Below, in pieces: positions 30,956 through 43,190 of a DNA stretch of 64,000 bases. The translations under genes and the position numbers were made by a program. The notes beneath the pieces were generated by a model, which saw only the letters and a program-made list of their open reading frames with translations, made no database searches and had not been told where the DNA came from. Source of the stretch: Aureobasidium sp. EXF-3400 (taxonomy: Eukaryota > Ascomycota > Dothideomycetes > Dothideales > Saccotheciaceae); the NCBI GenBank assembly GCA_024195585.1, contig SWBL01000245.1:1-64000 (forward strand). The letters run 5' to 3'. Numbering within the stretch: the first letter of the stretch is position 1; every line of letters starts with the position of its first letter.

Positions 30956-33900
30956 CTAACGCTTGCAAACCTTCTTGTGGGTCTTCCACGCAGCCTTCTG
31001 ACAAGCATGATTGCAGTACTTGACCTTTTCACAACGGGAGCAAGCCTTGAGGCTAAGCTTATCGCTGCCACAGTGATCACAAACTGCGAGGTTAGACGTC
31101 TCCTCCTTCTGGTCTAGGTCAAGTGTAGCAACGTGGGCAGCCATCTGAGAGACCATCTTCTCGTCGACCACAGATTCAACGTATGGGACCGCGGAGATCA
31201 AGGGAAGAGCGATGCGAGTGGCGAAACGAGCGACGTCTTCATAGCCACTGGGCATCTGTTCCGCATCTCTTCCCAAACCACAGTCGCAGAGAGAGGAGTT
31301 CACGGAGTTGATCTTGTATTTGCAATCTGGAGTATGCTCCCATGAGCGGCAGCGTTCGACGAGAGCGGGGAGAAGATGTTGCCAAAGTTTAATGTCTTCC
31401 TTACTGGCATCCATCCCTATGCACTTCTGCTTCGTCCTGCTGACGGCCATGTGCTTGTCGAACTCTGCGGTAACGGGTATGAAGAAGCCGTCCAAGAAGA
31501 TCGAACCCGTGTCCCGATCATGGCGAAGACCCTTAGCGACAATGTGAATTTGGTGTGCTTCGCTGTGCCTTATAATGAGCATCCGGACCGGTCCATCGGG
31601 GGCATTCATGTGTGATTTAGCAAATGTGGAGAACAATTGAGCAATCACTTCCTTCAGCTGAATCATAGGTGGCACAGAACCGGGACCCAGATTTGCTCTG
31701 ACCTGTGCCAAGTCACCTTTGCTCAGCGGCATACAGCACACCAGCCCCAGGAACATAGGATCTGGAACGGATAGCTTGACCAGCGGCTGGAGATCAGGAT
31801 CAACACGGCCTATGCTCCATGCCAGTGGGCTTGTATCCTGGTTGATGACAGGAAAAGGATCAAGTTTGAAGCCACCAAACTGGAGGGCGTTGGATGTGGG
31901 AGCCCTGACCTCAATCCAGGAAGACTTACGCGCAATTCTCATCTTACAAGCAACTCCATCAATTGGAAAGGGGAAGATGAATTTGCTTGTGTTCTTCTGA
32001 TCCCCAATTGAGACAGTAAGAACGCACGGCGAGATCTGCAAAACCTTGACCGTATCACCATTCATCAGAGCAGAGCCCATGTCGGAGTCTGGAGCGAAGT
32101 TCTCAGTGACTCCGATAGATGCCACAGTACCATCGCAGTTGAGAGATACGGTGGCAGAGGTAGGTCCAGTCGGTTCTGTGATGCTGGGATGCTCGATATC
32201 AATGACTGGCCTGGGCTTTGTACAGGGTGCTTGGGCCAAGATTCTAACATCTTTGCTATCAAGAGTAGCACTGAAGACTGTCATACGGATCCCAAGGTCC
32301 GAAACGTAGCTGTGACCGGCCGGTCCCATGTTCACAGCAAGTTCAACGTGAAAATCTTGGCGACGTCCGACTAGCAGTCCCCAGGTAGGAACTCTGCAGG
32401 TAACGATCATGTCAGAAGTGCCTGACCATCCAGAGGCGTCTTCCACAACTTCGGCTGCATCGATAGCGTCCGACTTGAATTGACCAAAGAAGGCGTCGAT
32501 AGCATAGAAACAATTGTCAATAGCGCGAGTACGCATACTGAGATGTAAGCCCGGATTCTCAAACCTGTCATGATGTCGGTCTTTGAAAACGTTGAGCTTG
32601 CTTCTGGGAACGACCAGAGCAACATGAACAGTCGAAGGCAAGGATTGCTGTCCAAGTAGCCCAAGTTCGCCTGCAGGGCGAGGTCCGCCATAGTATGATT
32701 TCTGCTCTCTTGGATCGCCTCCAAGCATGGGGGCATGCCAAAGACCAGACAGATGAAGATGCATGTAGAGTTCTTGCAGACTGTTCGAACCCACCATCAA
32801 GGACTTGTCACTCTTAATCAGTCGGAGGAGAGCGTCAACACATTCGAGCCAGTCCGTGGATATGTGGTGTTTGGCTGAGGCGACAAGAGCAACAAGCGAG
32901 AGTCGAGAGTAGAAACCGAGATCACCAACCAGAGGGTGAGCCCACTTCCGTTCAGTAACTTGCTTCATGATCGTGAGGTCCTCTGATTCACGAAACATGG
33001 CAAGATATGTTTGCATGAAGAGAGAGGCGAGTTCATATGGATCCATATTAAGGCGATATGGTGAAGACTCGACGGTTGGGACCGTGCCATCACCATGGGA
33101 AGCACGCTTCCATGGGATGCGCATGCGGTAATGCTTCTGACAACCTCTTGCCGAACGAATAGACAGGTCGAGTAGTCGCTCAACGTGTGTAGAGTCTGTC
33201 ATCGTTCCTAAAAGGTGGCCGACGGGAGCGACGCCAAAAAGTAGAGATGACATCGTGACATTCGAATGTAGCAAAGTCTCCAACAGCTTTTCTGATTCTT
33301 TTGCGCCTTGGAGAAGACTTTCCGTGTACAAGACCGAGCTACGGCGTCTCGACAACAGAGGCATGATGGCAGACAGAAGGTTTAAGAGACCGACGTGATC
33401 CATGACGTTCGACTTGTCAATAACGTCAAATGTGGTGGTCATATCTGAAGGCAGGTCGAGCGAAACGGAACTCCATGGCTTAGTGTAGAAGTAGGTAAAC
33501 GAAGCAAGTATAGCGGAGCCTTGAATGGCTTGCAAGGCATGTGAAAAGTTGACAGCATCTCCACAATGGTGCATGATATTGACCGAGCTCGATGCGACAG
33601 AGGAGGCAAACTCACGACACCATCCAGAGAATTGGGATTTTGCCAGGTGTACGAGTGAATCTCTGATCTGTTCCGTTGTCTGGGGGAGATCAAAAGCCTC
33701 TGCCAGATGGAAGCTCATGAGGGGATCGAGGTCATAGTGCACGTTGAACGAGCCCAGTGATGAGACAACCATCAGCGGATTGGTTCTACCGCCGTCATCT
33801 CGATTAAGCATAGCGAGGTCTTGATCGTTGCCTGCTACAACACCCGACTCCCAGAAGTTGTGGTATGTTTCGTTCATGGAAGAGGCTGCAGAGGTGCCGT

Positions 33901-34638
33901 GAGCTCCGGCAGAGCGCACGCCGTGGATTACTAAACTCTTCTCACCATCTCTGGTGACGTTGTGCTCGTGCATGGACTTGATGGCGCGTTTGATTCCCAC
34001 ATCTTCCTGCTTGGCTCTTGTCTGGACATACAAGGACCACATGCGACGCACTTCGGCCAAACAAGACTCGCTAGAGAACTTGAGAAACGATCCGAAACGC
34101 GAGCTGTTCCATGTAGATATGCTCTCCGATACTCCCAGGAGCTTGTTGCAATGCTTCTGGACGAATGCGAGGTCGGTGCTTGTAATGTGGAAGTGGTAGT
34201 ATGTTCTCCACAGGCGTTCGATCTCTTCGGAAGAGGGATGTTGAGTGATAGCTGTAAGAAGGAACACATTGCGGGCTATGAACAAGGTCAGTGTCTGGAC
34301 ACGATCTGATTGAATTCGAGCAGTTGAGTCGTCGAAAGCCAAAGCGGTCTGTTCAAAAGCGCCGTGGCTTTCCAAAGCGAAAGTTTGAAGATTGTGGCAA
34401 TAGAAGCATGCTTACCTAGAACAGCAGGATCCAGATCGCATGCGGTAAAGTTGAGTTTGCATGTGTTGTGTTGTTGAGACCAGAGGGTAAACAGGATGTT
34501 TCGAACATCGCCGCAGCCAAGTGTGAGGATCTCAACAGGCTCTTCGCCAGGACGGAGATCACGTAGCAGATCGCCGGCCGGCGTACTACCGATGGGGTAA
34601 GAGAAGGACTTGGTGTCGACATACGTTGAGGTAAGCAT
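30956..34638 (-). CDS. MYND zinc-finger protein with N-terminal DUF4470
   Basis: Exon 1 is 34638-34416 and exon 2 is 34275-30956. The 140-nt intron is long for this window, but the join restores the family motif (CDLDPAVLARNVFLLT). Length is 1,180 residues. The N terminus is a DUF4470 region with the TLGCGDVRNILFTLW motif, which resembles a Rossmann nucleotide-binding start. A large, poorly characterised central region follows. The extreme C terminus is a MYND finger: CDHCGSDKLSLKACSRC, then CNHACQKAAWKTH and a final Cys, giving the full C/H ligand set. MYND fingers mediate protein interactions. The start is uncertain: the frame stays open upstream to about 34764, and an upstream exon with ATG near 34866 (MDTVCSENILS) is possible. 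Confidence 0.8.
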
Positions 34639-35883
34639 CTTGCCGAACGCGCGAGGAAAAGGAAGGAGCGATGTGTCTGTGATGACTTTATCTGGTGTCT
34701 GTGGTTTAGCAAGTGAATGCCAAGATATCTGTTTGTCGTTTGTCGTCTCAAACAGACATGACATGTATGGAAAGTGACGGAAATGTACCTCTGAGTCGTC
34801 TCCGAGAACTTTCTGTAGGAAACCACTTGTCGCGACTCAGAATGTTTTCAGAACAAACCGTGTCCATTGCGAAAGCCTCACCAAGCTACCATTCGCATGA
34901 TTCTGCTGAATCAGACATACCACACAGTTCTATGGGTTACTATAGATGTACTGCCAGGTCGCCGACAAGAGTCTGGCTTTAGCCCTCTACAAAGATCGAA
35001 GCCGATTTTTGATCATAGAGCTTTTCTCCATGGGAGTATCATTGTGAGCCGGAAAGTTGTCCAGCTCGCGAGTACAATGGCAGTCACATAGCGAGAGTTA
35101 GCTGTCAATGCAGCATCCAGCACAGAGAGTTGGCTGATGCTTTCAGAATATTTTATGAATGCTTGAGAAGCGGAAGTGGAAGTTGGGTGGTTGAACATTG
35201 AATTGCACAGCGACAAAGTTTGCCCGCAGTTTTGCCAGATCTTCGGCAATCTTCGCGTCAAACTTTCAGCCAGATTCTCACAACAATCAGCACGGTTGAC
35301 CATTCGACATTGTGGTCATTTCCATGACTATGTCTTTGTGACCACACCAGACGCGATACATCGCCGCCCAAGTCGAGCTCTTTGCGGGAATTGCTGTCAG
35401 ACAAGTCGCCAAGCATCTTCTGCAGCATCTCACGCGAAACAATCGCGTCTCGTGAAGGCACAAATTCGGCGAGCCTGGTAAGGATGCTGTGTCACCGTCG
35501 CCAAGAGCTGCACTCGTAGGATCAGTCCACATGACCATTTTCCGCGAAAGCTGCAGTAAGCAGATCCGGCTGTTCTCTCCGCACGCATGCCATGTCGAGT
35601 TGTGTAGTACCAGGTGGGGCTATTCGTGTTGTTTCAACCGTGGAAAGCATGTAAGAGATGGCGGACACTTATGAGTTGTGGTTGACCTGTTCGCGAACAT
35701 ACAGGCAGGTAAGTGAGTGGACTCTGATGGATTGGAAAAAAGACTGTCATCCGACCGTATCGAAGTGCTATACCATGATACAACGGCTTTCTCAGCGGGT
35801 TACCTCTCGTGGGGTCAGAGTCACTTTACCCTGCCAATTCATTTTAGGCAGAATTGCGACAAGGTATGTAGGTTGACTCGTCG
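34639..35883. other. intergenic region, MYND gene to sugar transporter
   Basis: Both flanking genes are transcribed outward from this 1.25-kb stretch. Open frames on the minus strand at 35258-35461 and 35287-35538 overlap each other and have no recognised domain or splice support. I do not call them, but a small unrecognised gene cannot be excluded here. Confidence 0.5.
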
Positions 35884-37760
35884 ATGATTCCGCCGGATCA
35901 TCCTCGAGAAGTGGCCGGGGTTACAGAGTCAAGTATAAGAAAGGTTCCTTCCGGCCATGGGAACAGCAGCGTGCCTCGATTTGCACCTGCCATACTGCCG
36001 GCTATCTATTACTGCATCTCAGACGCGTATACCATGTTGCTCTCGCCCAAGGAGAGGTACTTTGGCCTCAAGGGAGGATGGCTAGTGTTTTGGATCACTG
36101 TTGCTTGCGCGACAGACATGACTCTCTTTGGTTATGACCAGGTGAACAAAAGTTCTTGACTTTCTGTATCAAGTTGAGTAGCTAACCATTTTATTGTGCT
36201 AGGGAGTCTTCTCTGGAGTTGTCGTCAGCGAGAACTTCCTCCAATTGCACGATCTCGTCGGACCCTCTCGGACCAAGGTTCTATCAACCCTCGCTGCCAT
36301 ATACGATGTGGGCTGCTTCATCGGTGCGATTGTTGCCTTCACCATCGGCGAAAGACTAGGACGAAAGAAGGCTATCATACTAGGTACTGTGATTATGTCC
36401 GTTGGGGTGATCCTGAAGACCAGCTCCTTCAGTCTCGCGCAAATGTTCGTGGGACGTGTGATTCTCGGGATAGGCAACGGCATCAACACCGCAACAGCAC
36501 CAATCTGGCAGACCGAGACAGCTCCTGCAAAGCTTAGAGGAAAGCTCGTCATCCTAGAAATGATGACCAACGTCGGAGGCTTCATGGTAGTAAATTGGAT
36601 CAACTATGGTCTGAGTTTCGTACCTGGCTCGGTCCAATGGAGACTACCCTTAGCCTTGCAGTTCCTCTTCATCTTTGTTCTGTTTGTCACCGTTCCCTGG
36701 CTGCCCGAATCGCCTCGCTGGCTCATCGCTCATGACCAAGAAAAAGAGGCCGTCCAAATCCTGGCTGACCTCGACGACAAGCCTATCGACCACGCTTATG
36801 TCATTGCACAGTACCAAGAGATCTCGTACGGTGTCGAGTACGAACGAGAGCATGCAATCAAGTGGGGTGACCTTCTTCGCGGCCGTACTCAAGATGGCAC
36901 CAAAAATGTTCGTCGCCTACTTCTTGGAGCCGGCACCCAGTTCATGCAGCAGTTTGGTGGCATTAACATTATGTCTTACTACACGCCTACAATCATGATT
37001 ACATACGTCGGACTGAGTAACTCTATGGCTCGCTTGCTGTCCGCTTGTAACGCGGTCTCATACTTCTTATTCGCGGGTGTTGCGGTACTTTTCGTCGAAC
37101 GTCTCGGCCGCAGATCGCTGATGATGATATCTACCTTCTTGCAGATGATTGCCTTTCTCTGCATCTCCATCCTTCTCAAGTATGCCATAGCCAATGGCAG
37201 TACTGAATGTGCGAAAGCCGCGATTTTCTTTTTCTTTTTCTACAATATCGCGTTTGCCGTGGGTATGCTCGGAGTACCCTGGCTCTATCCGGCTGGTAAG
37301 TTACGAATCGATATCTGCTTCTAATGCAAGTCATGAACTGACCCTTGTAGAAATCAACAGTCTACCAATGCGTACCAAAGGTGCTGCAGTAGCCACCGCC
37401 ACGAACTGGATCACAAACTTCGTCATCGTCGAGATAACGCCAATCGGATTTCAGAATTTAGGATGGAAGTTCTGGCCAATCTGGGTGGCAACGAATGCCC
37501 TCTTCTTGCCTATCATCTACCTCTGTTATCCTGAGACCAGTTCGCGGACTCTTGAAGACCTAGATGCATACTTCAGATCTGATCCTAGTCTGTTGGTCTT
37601 CAGAGACAAAGACGCGATATCTAGCACAAGACCATTGAAGTACATCGAAAGGGAGAACGAAGAGGTGCATAAGGTAGAGGAGCAAGATGTTGCGATTGGG
37701 AAGCGAAGTGGTATGAATGGTGTCGAGACTCAGCATCATGAAGTTGAGAAACTACAGTGA
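35884..37760 (+). CDS. MFS sugar transporter
   Basis: Three exons, 35884-36141, 36203-37295 and 37351-37760 (introns 61 and 55 nt), give 586 residues. It has the 12-helix sugar porter pattern: LFGYDQGVFSG in helix 1, GERLGRKKAIILG in the loop after helix 2, PESPRWLIAH after helix 6, QQFGGINIMSYYTP in helix 7, VERLGRRSLMM, and PETSSRTLEDLDAYF after helix 12. These signatures place it with fungal monosaccharide (hexose/pentose) H+ symporters of the plasma membrane; the exact substrate cannot be read. The N terminus before the first helix is long (about 70 residues), so a shorter start at the ATG at 36034 is possible. It is convergent with the small gene at 37879. Confidence 0.92.
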
Positions 37761-37878
37761 GATTTGGACGTGGCGAGCAATCACTCATGTTTAAACTGCC
37801 TCATGAGGAAGACTTGTATCACGATTTCGAATCTCTCAATCAGGAAAAGCCAAATCGATCATCATCGGATATCAATAC

Positions 37879-38307
37879 CTAACCACCCAACTTCTTCCTC
37901 ACCGCGACTCCGCCCTTTTTGCTCTCTTCGGGTGGCTTAGTCCTAAACACCCCATTCTCGCCCACAAGTGCTTTAGTCTCCTTGATATCAAACGTGATTA
38001 TCTGTATCCTGATCAACTCCGCATTAATCGTATCGAAATGCACACGCACACAACCCACTTCACCACCCTTCACCTGAACGATAAGACCAGAGTCGTCATC
38101 AAGTGATTGCTCATCCAGAATGGCAAAGAGATTTGGATCTACAGTTTTGGGTGATAGTGAACGGAGTATTTCTGCCATATCTGCGGGGGAATTGTCTAGG
38201 AAGGGGGATGCAAATGAGGGTATTGGGGGAGTTGTTGCGGTGGGTTGTGTGGTGAGAGTGAGAGCTTTTTGGGATGAGATGAGGTGGAGACTTGGTTGAC
38301 AATCCAT
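37879..38307 (-). CDS. hypothetical fungal protein, 142 residues
   Basis: A single open frame from ATG 38307 (MDCQPSLHLISSQKALTL). The N-terminal ~45 residues are Thr/Pro/Ser-rich. The C-terminal part alternates hydrophobic and charged residues (LIVQVKGGEVGCVRVHFDT, IRIQIITFDIKETK) like a small beta-rich fold, and ends with a Lys-rich tail. I recognise no family and see no signal peptide. The frame is open further upstream, so a 5' exon or an earlier ATG (38382) is possible. The stop codon lies 118 bp from the end of the convergent sugar transporter, so the 3' UTRs probably overlap. Confidence 0.55.
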   Translation of the reverse strand: MDCQPSLHLISSQKALTLTTQPTATTPPIPSFASPFLDNSPADMAEILRSLSPKTVDPNLFAILDEQSLDDDSGLIVQVKGGEVGCVRVHFDTINAELIRIQIITFDIKETKALVGENGVFRTKPPEESKKGGVAVRKKLGG

Positions 38308-38613
38308 CTTAGAGCTGTTCTGGTATGTTTGCTCGAGGAAGTAGTTGATTCTCTGGTTTCGGTATGGATCAGTGCTGCACACTTAGGTACGTTTGGGACG
38401 ACATTCACCTCCAGTGGGAGATCTGCTGTGCAGCATAATGCAAAGAGAGACATATCAATCAAGCTTCTTGATGTTCTTGTTTCTACGTCGCGAGAGAAAA
38501 TGACAAAGATGCCATCTAATGATTATCCGTTGGACAATACGTATGCCAAGAAATCCTGCGTGGGATGATGTTGGAAGGGACCCGAAACAATGATATTATC
38601 TTTTAACTATTTC
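38308..38613. other. short intergenic region
   Basis: About 300 bp between the small hypothetical gene and the stop codon of the homeobox/C2H2 gene, both on the minus strand. It should hold the promoter of the former. No other feature seen. Confidence 0.6.
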
Positions 38614-41572
38614 TTACTGGAAGCCCAGACCAAAATCCATATCCCCAAACTGCAAATCATTCATATCCAAATCTTGCATCGTCATGTCCGTCACCATCAT
38701 CCCAGCTTCTTCTCCTGCAGTCGTGAAAGAATTATGATTTCCAAACTGATTCTTACTTCCCCAGGCCGTTGCAAACAAATTGTCGTTGTTCGATGTGGTT
38801 GTCGAACTAATAAATTCCGAAAGTTCTGCTTCCATGCTCATGTTCGTGTAGTCCATTGTGCTCGAAGACTGGCCAGAGAGCGGCATATCATATGATACGG
38901 CCTGCTCAGTAAGTACAGCCATAGCTGCGTTCAGCTCCGCAAGTTGCTCTTGGGCCTTTTCTGGTGTCAAGGAAGAGCTTAAACCGTGCTTTTCGGCCAA
39001 TTCTGCGTTGTGTTGTCGGGCAAGGTTGCCTGCGTTGGGCTGAGGAGGCGCTTGGAAGCCTGCTTCTGCAAGAATGGCATCGATATCTGCATCGAGATAG
39101 TTGTTCGAGCTCATATCTTGTGGTGTATCGAGTTGCAAAGGGGTCGAACCCTGGCTGTGATATGTCGCAGGTGTGGCAAAGTTAGAGCCGTGCTGTGCTG
39201 AGGGCTGCGACAAAGATGATCTGCCAGAAGCGGAAGCGATGCCAACACCTTGTCCCGTACCCAAGCCCTCGATCAATGTTGCTCGTTCTTGTGGAATCAT
39301 CGCATCGGAAAGCTCCGGATATCCTCCTATCACTGGTAAACCAGCTGGTGAGTAGTCAAGTGACAAGCCTCGTGCTACTTGGACGCTGAAGGGGACCCTC
39401 ATACCCAGATCTGTGTAGAGTTCGAGGTCTTCAGGGATATTCTTGCCTATTCCTGAGACCTCAGTTGGAATGAAGTCTAGCGCATGGGCTCTTTTGAACA
39501 AGTCGAGCCATTCAGGACTATCAGCCGCAGTGTTGTCCCAAGCATCATCTGAGTCGTATAGAATTCGTCGTGCTTGTTTTTGGAGCATTTCATCAGTCAA
39601 GATGATGCCTTTGTCCGTCTGCTCTTTCGCGAATTTACCGAGCCGTACCGTCAAGATCTCCCAGCATGTTGTTGGCGCGCCTCCAGCGTCGAGGTGTGTT
39701 TGAAGGGTCATACACCTCATAGGCGATGTAGCAGAGTAAGGATTGACTGAGCTACCTTCAAGACCGATCAGATAGGGCGGCATGGCACTGTTGACAAGAG
39801 CAGCGATGGCTGGATCGAAGCCTCGACAGCCTTTCCAGTCACTCATCTTAGCTCCATCCTTAAAGTGTGCAGCCAAATGATCATTGCGCTCCGACCATAT
39901 GCTGAATCTCTTGTCACAAAAGCCACATCTGCTGTTGATGTTTGTTAGAGTTGTCTTCCAATCTTCCATATGAGGCAGAAGCTTCATCTCGTGTACAAGG
40001 CGTAGATGTTGCCGCAGATGATCTTTGCGGTAGAACGTTCTTCCTGCGAATCCCTTATCTAGGCATTGTCGGTGATTGTGCGACTCGATATGATCTTTCG
40101 TTGGCTCTGGTTCGTGGCAATAAGAGCACACCGTACGGCCCGTCGCGGTATCCAAAGTCTCAGGTCCTAGCGGGCAGCATATGTACTTTTCTAACGACAA
40201 GTGCAGTGTTTTCTCGTGCCTTTGCCAGTCGTACTTTGTTGTGAAGGTATCCGTGCAGAATGTGCACTGGAAAATTCTGTCTTTCTTCGCGTTTTTGTCG
40301 TTCGAAGGCTTCTTTAGAGCAGGTCCAGGCATCTTTCGGCGACGCCTTCGTTCTTTTCTACCGTTGAGACTGCTTCCAAACGAGTGGAATGATCCTGATC
40401 CCCACGATTCGCGCGAGCCTGACCATGCTGCAGACGATGCAGCAGAGTTAGATGTAGACTTCTCCTGGGATGTCACGGATCCTGCTCTGTTGTGAGAGAA
40501 TGACGAGTCATCCTGACTCGATTCAAGACCTTGCCAACCAAAGGTCGATGGCGAGCTTGATTCCTCGGCTGCATAATCGGGCAAATCTCTTCTGTCCAAA
40601 GCGTCGGCAATAGCGTTGAAGGGAGCAGGTTCGTTCTGGGGAGGCGAATGCTTCCATCGCTCCAGAGGGTTCATGTCAGACCACTTATTGATCTCGATCT
40701 CTCTGGCGCCAGGAATACCAATGGCGGCTGTGGGTGGTAGCGAAGTGGTGGTTGAGTGCGACAGGCCGTCCATGGTAGCCTTGTTTTTGGCACCAACTTT
40801 GCCTCTGCGTCGAGCGTTGGCAAGCCACGTGTTGATTTGGGCAAGTCGGAGTCCAGTCGTGCGACCCAGTAATTCTTTCTCCTCCTCGGTGGGGTAGGGG
40901 TTGGCTGGATGCTCATCCAACCAGTTTCTCAAAACCTTGACAGCAGTCTTTGAGAATCGACTGTTAGACTTCTTGTCTGGCATGGATTTGAGTGGTCGGA
41001 CACCAGTCAACTTCCCCTGTTCTTGACACGAGTCCTCTCCTATAGGATGCAGGGTATCGATGAGACCTCTTGACGTTTCTGCCTCGGGGACCCCATCTGC
41101 ATTGTGAGCATGAGGCTTAACGAAGCTACATGGTCTGAAGAGAGTATCCTTGAAGCAAAGCGTCAGCAACAACGTGTATGGGAAACGGCAGCAAAGTACT
41201 CACACAAGCAGTACAAGTGACCTTTCCATAACTCAGAAAGCAGGCAAGCTTGTTCTCATAACAATAAGTACATTGGTGGTCAGGTTGGATGAATCGAGGG
41301 ATCCATTTTGAGAAGTTGCTGTATTCTGCTGCCTCAAGTTCCTCATTGCCAAAGTCCGGGAGATTTGTCTTGTTGTAGAGATCGCTAAGCTTGGTGTTAG
41401 AGGTTTATAGATGAGCAACCTGTCAATGAGCTAACCTCTCTGCATTGTGAGAAAGATGATCCGGATCAGCGATGGCACCGCTAGTTTGGATACTACCGCC
41501 ATCCGAGACGGCGTTGTGGAAGTCGAAGAACTCGCCAAGCTCGGCTTCTTCTTGCAAAGCCGACATTGACAT
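38614..41572 (-). CDS. homeobox (TALE/KN) plus C2H2 zinc-finger transcription factor
   Basis: Three exons: 41572-41436, 41384-41204 and 41148-38614, with introns of 51 and 55 nt; 950 residues. Near residues 70-110 is a Cys-rich motif completed by splicing (CTYCYENKLACF, then CTAC, then RPCSF). A TALE-type homeodomain follows (about residues 160-215, KVLRNWLDEHPANPYPTEEE and WLANARRR). C2H2 fingers lie in the middle (CTFCTDTFTTKYDWQRHEKT, then CGFCDKRFSIWSERNDHLAAH), with further Cys/His pairs between them. The C-terminal third is Gln/Asn/Ser/Asp-rich and may be an activation region. This architecture is known in Pezizomycotina regulators; target genes are unknown. Start: the first ATG giving the conserved acidic N terminus; a frame-open ATG-less extension lies upstream. 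Confidence 0.88.
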
Positions 41573-42334
41573 GTTGAAGGGCGTACAATGGAAAAAAAAG
41601 GAAAGGGTCACAGGATGTCAAGATTCATGAAAGAGGAAAGTATAGGGCGTACGACCAGACAGATAATAGCGAAACAGAGATGGGTGTCAGATCATTGACT
41701 TTTGCTTACCGTTGAGTACCTAGTTGCCTGTGACTCTTCTCGAGGGCGCGCCCTTGGATTGACAAGTCAGCCCTGTCAAAGCTGAGGCTTCGAACGATTG
41801 GTCGCTAATTTGGCGGGCCGTGGCTTGGTATGGCCATATATCAAAGGCAATCCTTCTCTTCGTGTCTGTTCAAACACTCGAGTCGCAATTATGCAAGATG
41901 TACTATTGATCAAGACAACACAAAGAGGTTTGGAGAGTCGGCTTCACATGAAAAACGTCTACTGAGGTGTAAACCGGCCATTCTCCATATTGCAAAGATA
42001 GAAAACCAAATTCAGCTTGTCGCAAGCCACCGACTAAGCATTTTGTCCACGAAGCTCTCTCGCGCTGAGTTACCGCTTTCGTCTCTGACTCTGGCTATGC
42101 GCGGACGCGAACCAAGAACACCATCGCGAACTTTGGAAGCGTCAAGAAGCACAATCGCTACAAAGCCTGGTCAGGGGCAGACTTTCTGGTACGAAACACG
42201 ATTCTGATGGGAAATGGTGGAATCCGTCATAGCTGATTTTTTGAAGTAGCAGAGCTGTGATAACGAAGTCTCGCTGTCACTGATCACTAAACTGTCGTTG
42301 CATCTGAGTCAACTCATCTTGTCAGCATCTGACC
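41573..42334. other. intergenic region between divergent genes
   Basis: 760 bp holding the promoters of the homeobox gene (-) and the GATA-finger-like gene (+). An ATG ORF at 41830-42207 has no recognised content or splice support and is not called. Confidence 0.55.
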
Positions 42335-42928
42335 ATGTCCAAAACAATGCTTTTGACCTTGTGGAATGCGGTTGGTCGACATACAATCTCAGTCCAGCCA
42401 ATCCGTTCTCTGCGTCTCTTCTCTTCCTCTTGTATCAACCATCTACCAAACAAGGCCGAGTATGCCAAGCTCAAGGCGGACCCAGAAAGGTACCAACGAA
42501 GGCTTCTCGGGCATTCAGTCTATAAACGTACCAGGTACAAGAACGATCCAGAGTTCCGCCAGAAGGATCTCACAGCGAGTCGACTAAGACATGCCGAATA
42601 CAGAAAGACAAGCGAGCCATACTATAGGACGAAGAACATGTGGAAATGGGCTGGGCGTTACTCTTGGTTTCGCGAACAGCTCCCATGGAGATCACATATC
42701 CCAATTCTTTTTGCACAAAAAACACGGCATTCGTGCGCGAGCTGTGGAGCCTCACGTAGCGACGGTGCAATATTATGGTGGAGGTCGGCTAAAACAGAAA
42801 GCTATACCTGTCATAGTTGCTATGCGAAAGCAGGCTGGAACGAGGCGATGCCCGAAGGCTACGGCGACTGCAGGTCGAAGGCAGATATAGTTGCACGGAT
42901 GCAACAACTTGGTTTACCGCCTCCTTGA
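42335..42928 (+). CDS. small protein with GATA-like zinc finger and possible mitochondrial presequence
   Basis: A single-exon ORF of 197 residues. The N terminus (MSKTMLLTLWNAVGRHTISV, then RSLRLFSSS) is rich in Arg, Ser and hydrophobic residues and lacks acidic residues, as in a mitochondrial presequence. The middle is very basic (RYQRRLLGH, YKRTRYK). The C-terminal part has CASC, 21 residues, then CHSC, with LWWR and TCHSCYAKAG around it. This spacing and these flanks recall a GATA-type finger (C-x2-C-x17-20-C-x2-C), though the finger is atypical. I recognise no characterised orthologue. It could be a nuclear factor whose N terminus merely resembles a presequence, or a mitochondrial RNA/DNA-binding protein. 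Confidence 0.65.
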   Translation: MSKTMLLTLWNAVGRHTISVQPIRSLRLFSSSCINHLPNKAEYAKLKADPERYQRRLLGHSVYKRTRYKNDPEFRQKDLTASRLRHAEYRKTSEPYYRTKNMWKWAGRYSWFREQLPWRSHIPILFAQKTRHSCASCGASRSDGAILWWRSAKTESYTCHSCYAKAGWNEAMPEGYGDCRSKADIVARMQQLGLPPP

Positions 42929-43190
42929 TCGAGCGGGCGGGTCATTCGGGAAGACATCAGCAGGCACTCTCATCGTCCTCCATTTCACAGCATCTCAAGT
43001 ACCATGGGCTGCTGATGTGTGATGAAATATATTCGTTAAACAATTCGACAAAGAAAAGGGTATTCGCTATAGAAGGTCCAAGAATGGAAAATGATACGCC
43101 AGTCCAACTCCAATACCTCCCAGATGAAAGCACCTCATGCTGGCACCGCTATGCAATAAGACAAAGAGAAAAACATCCGGCAGCCCGACT

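Noticed and set aside
35258..35538. Two overlapping minus-strand ORFs upstream of the sugar transporter
   Set aside because: They are in different frames, each under 85 codons, with no domain and no splice pair that joins them. Noted only as an uncertain possibility.
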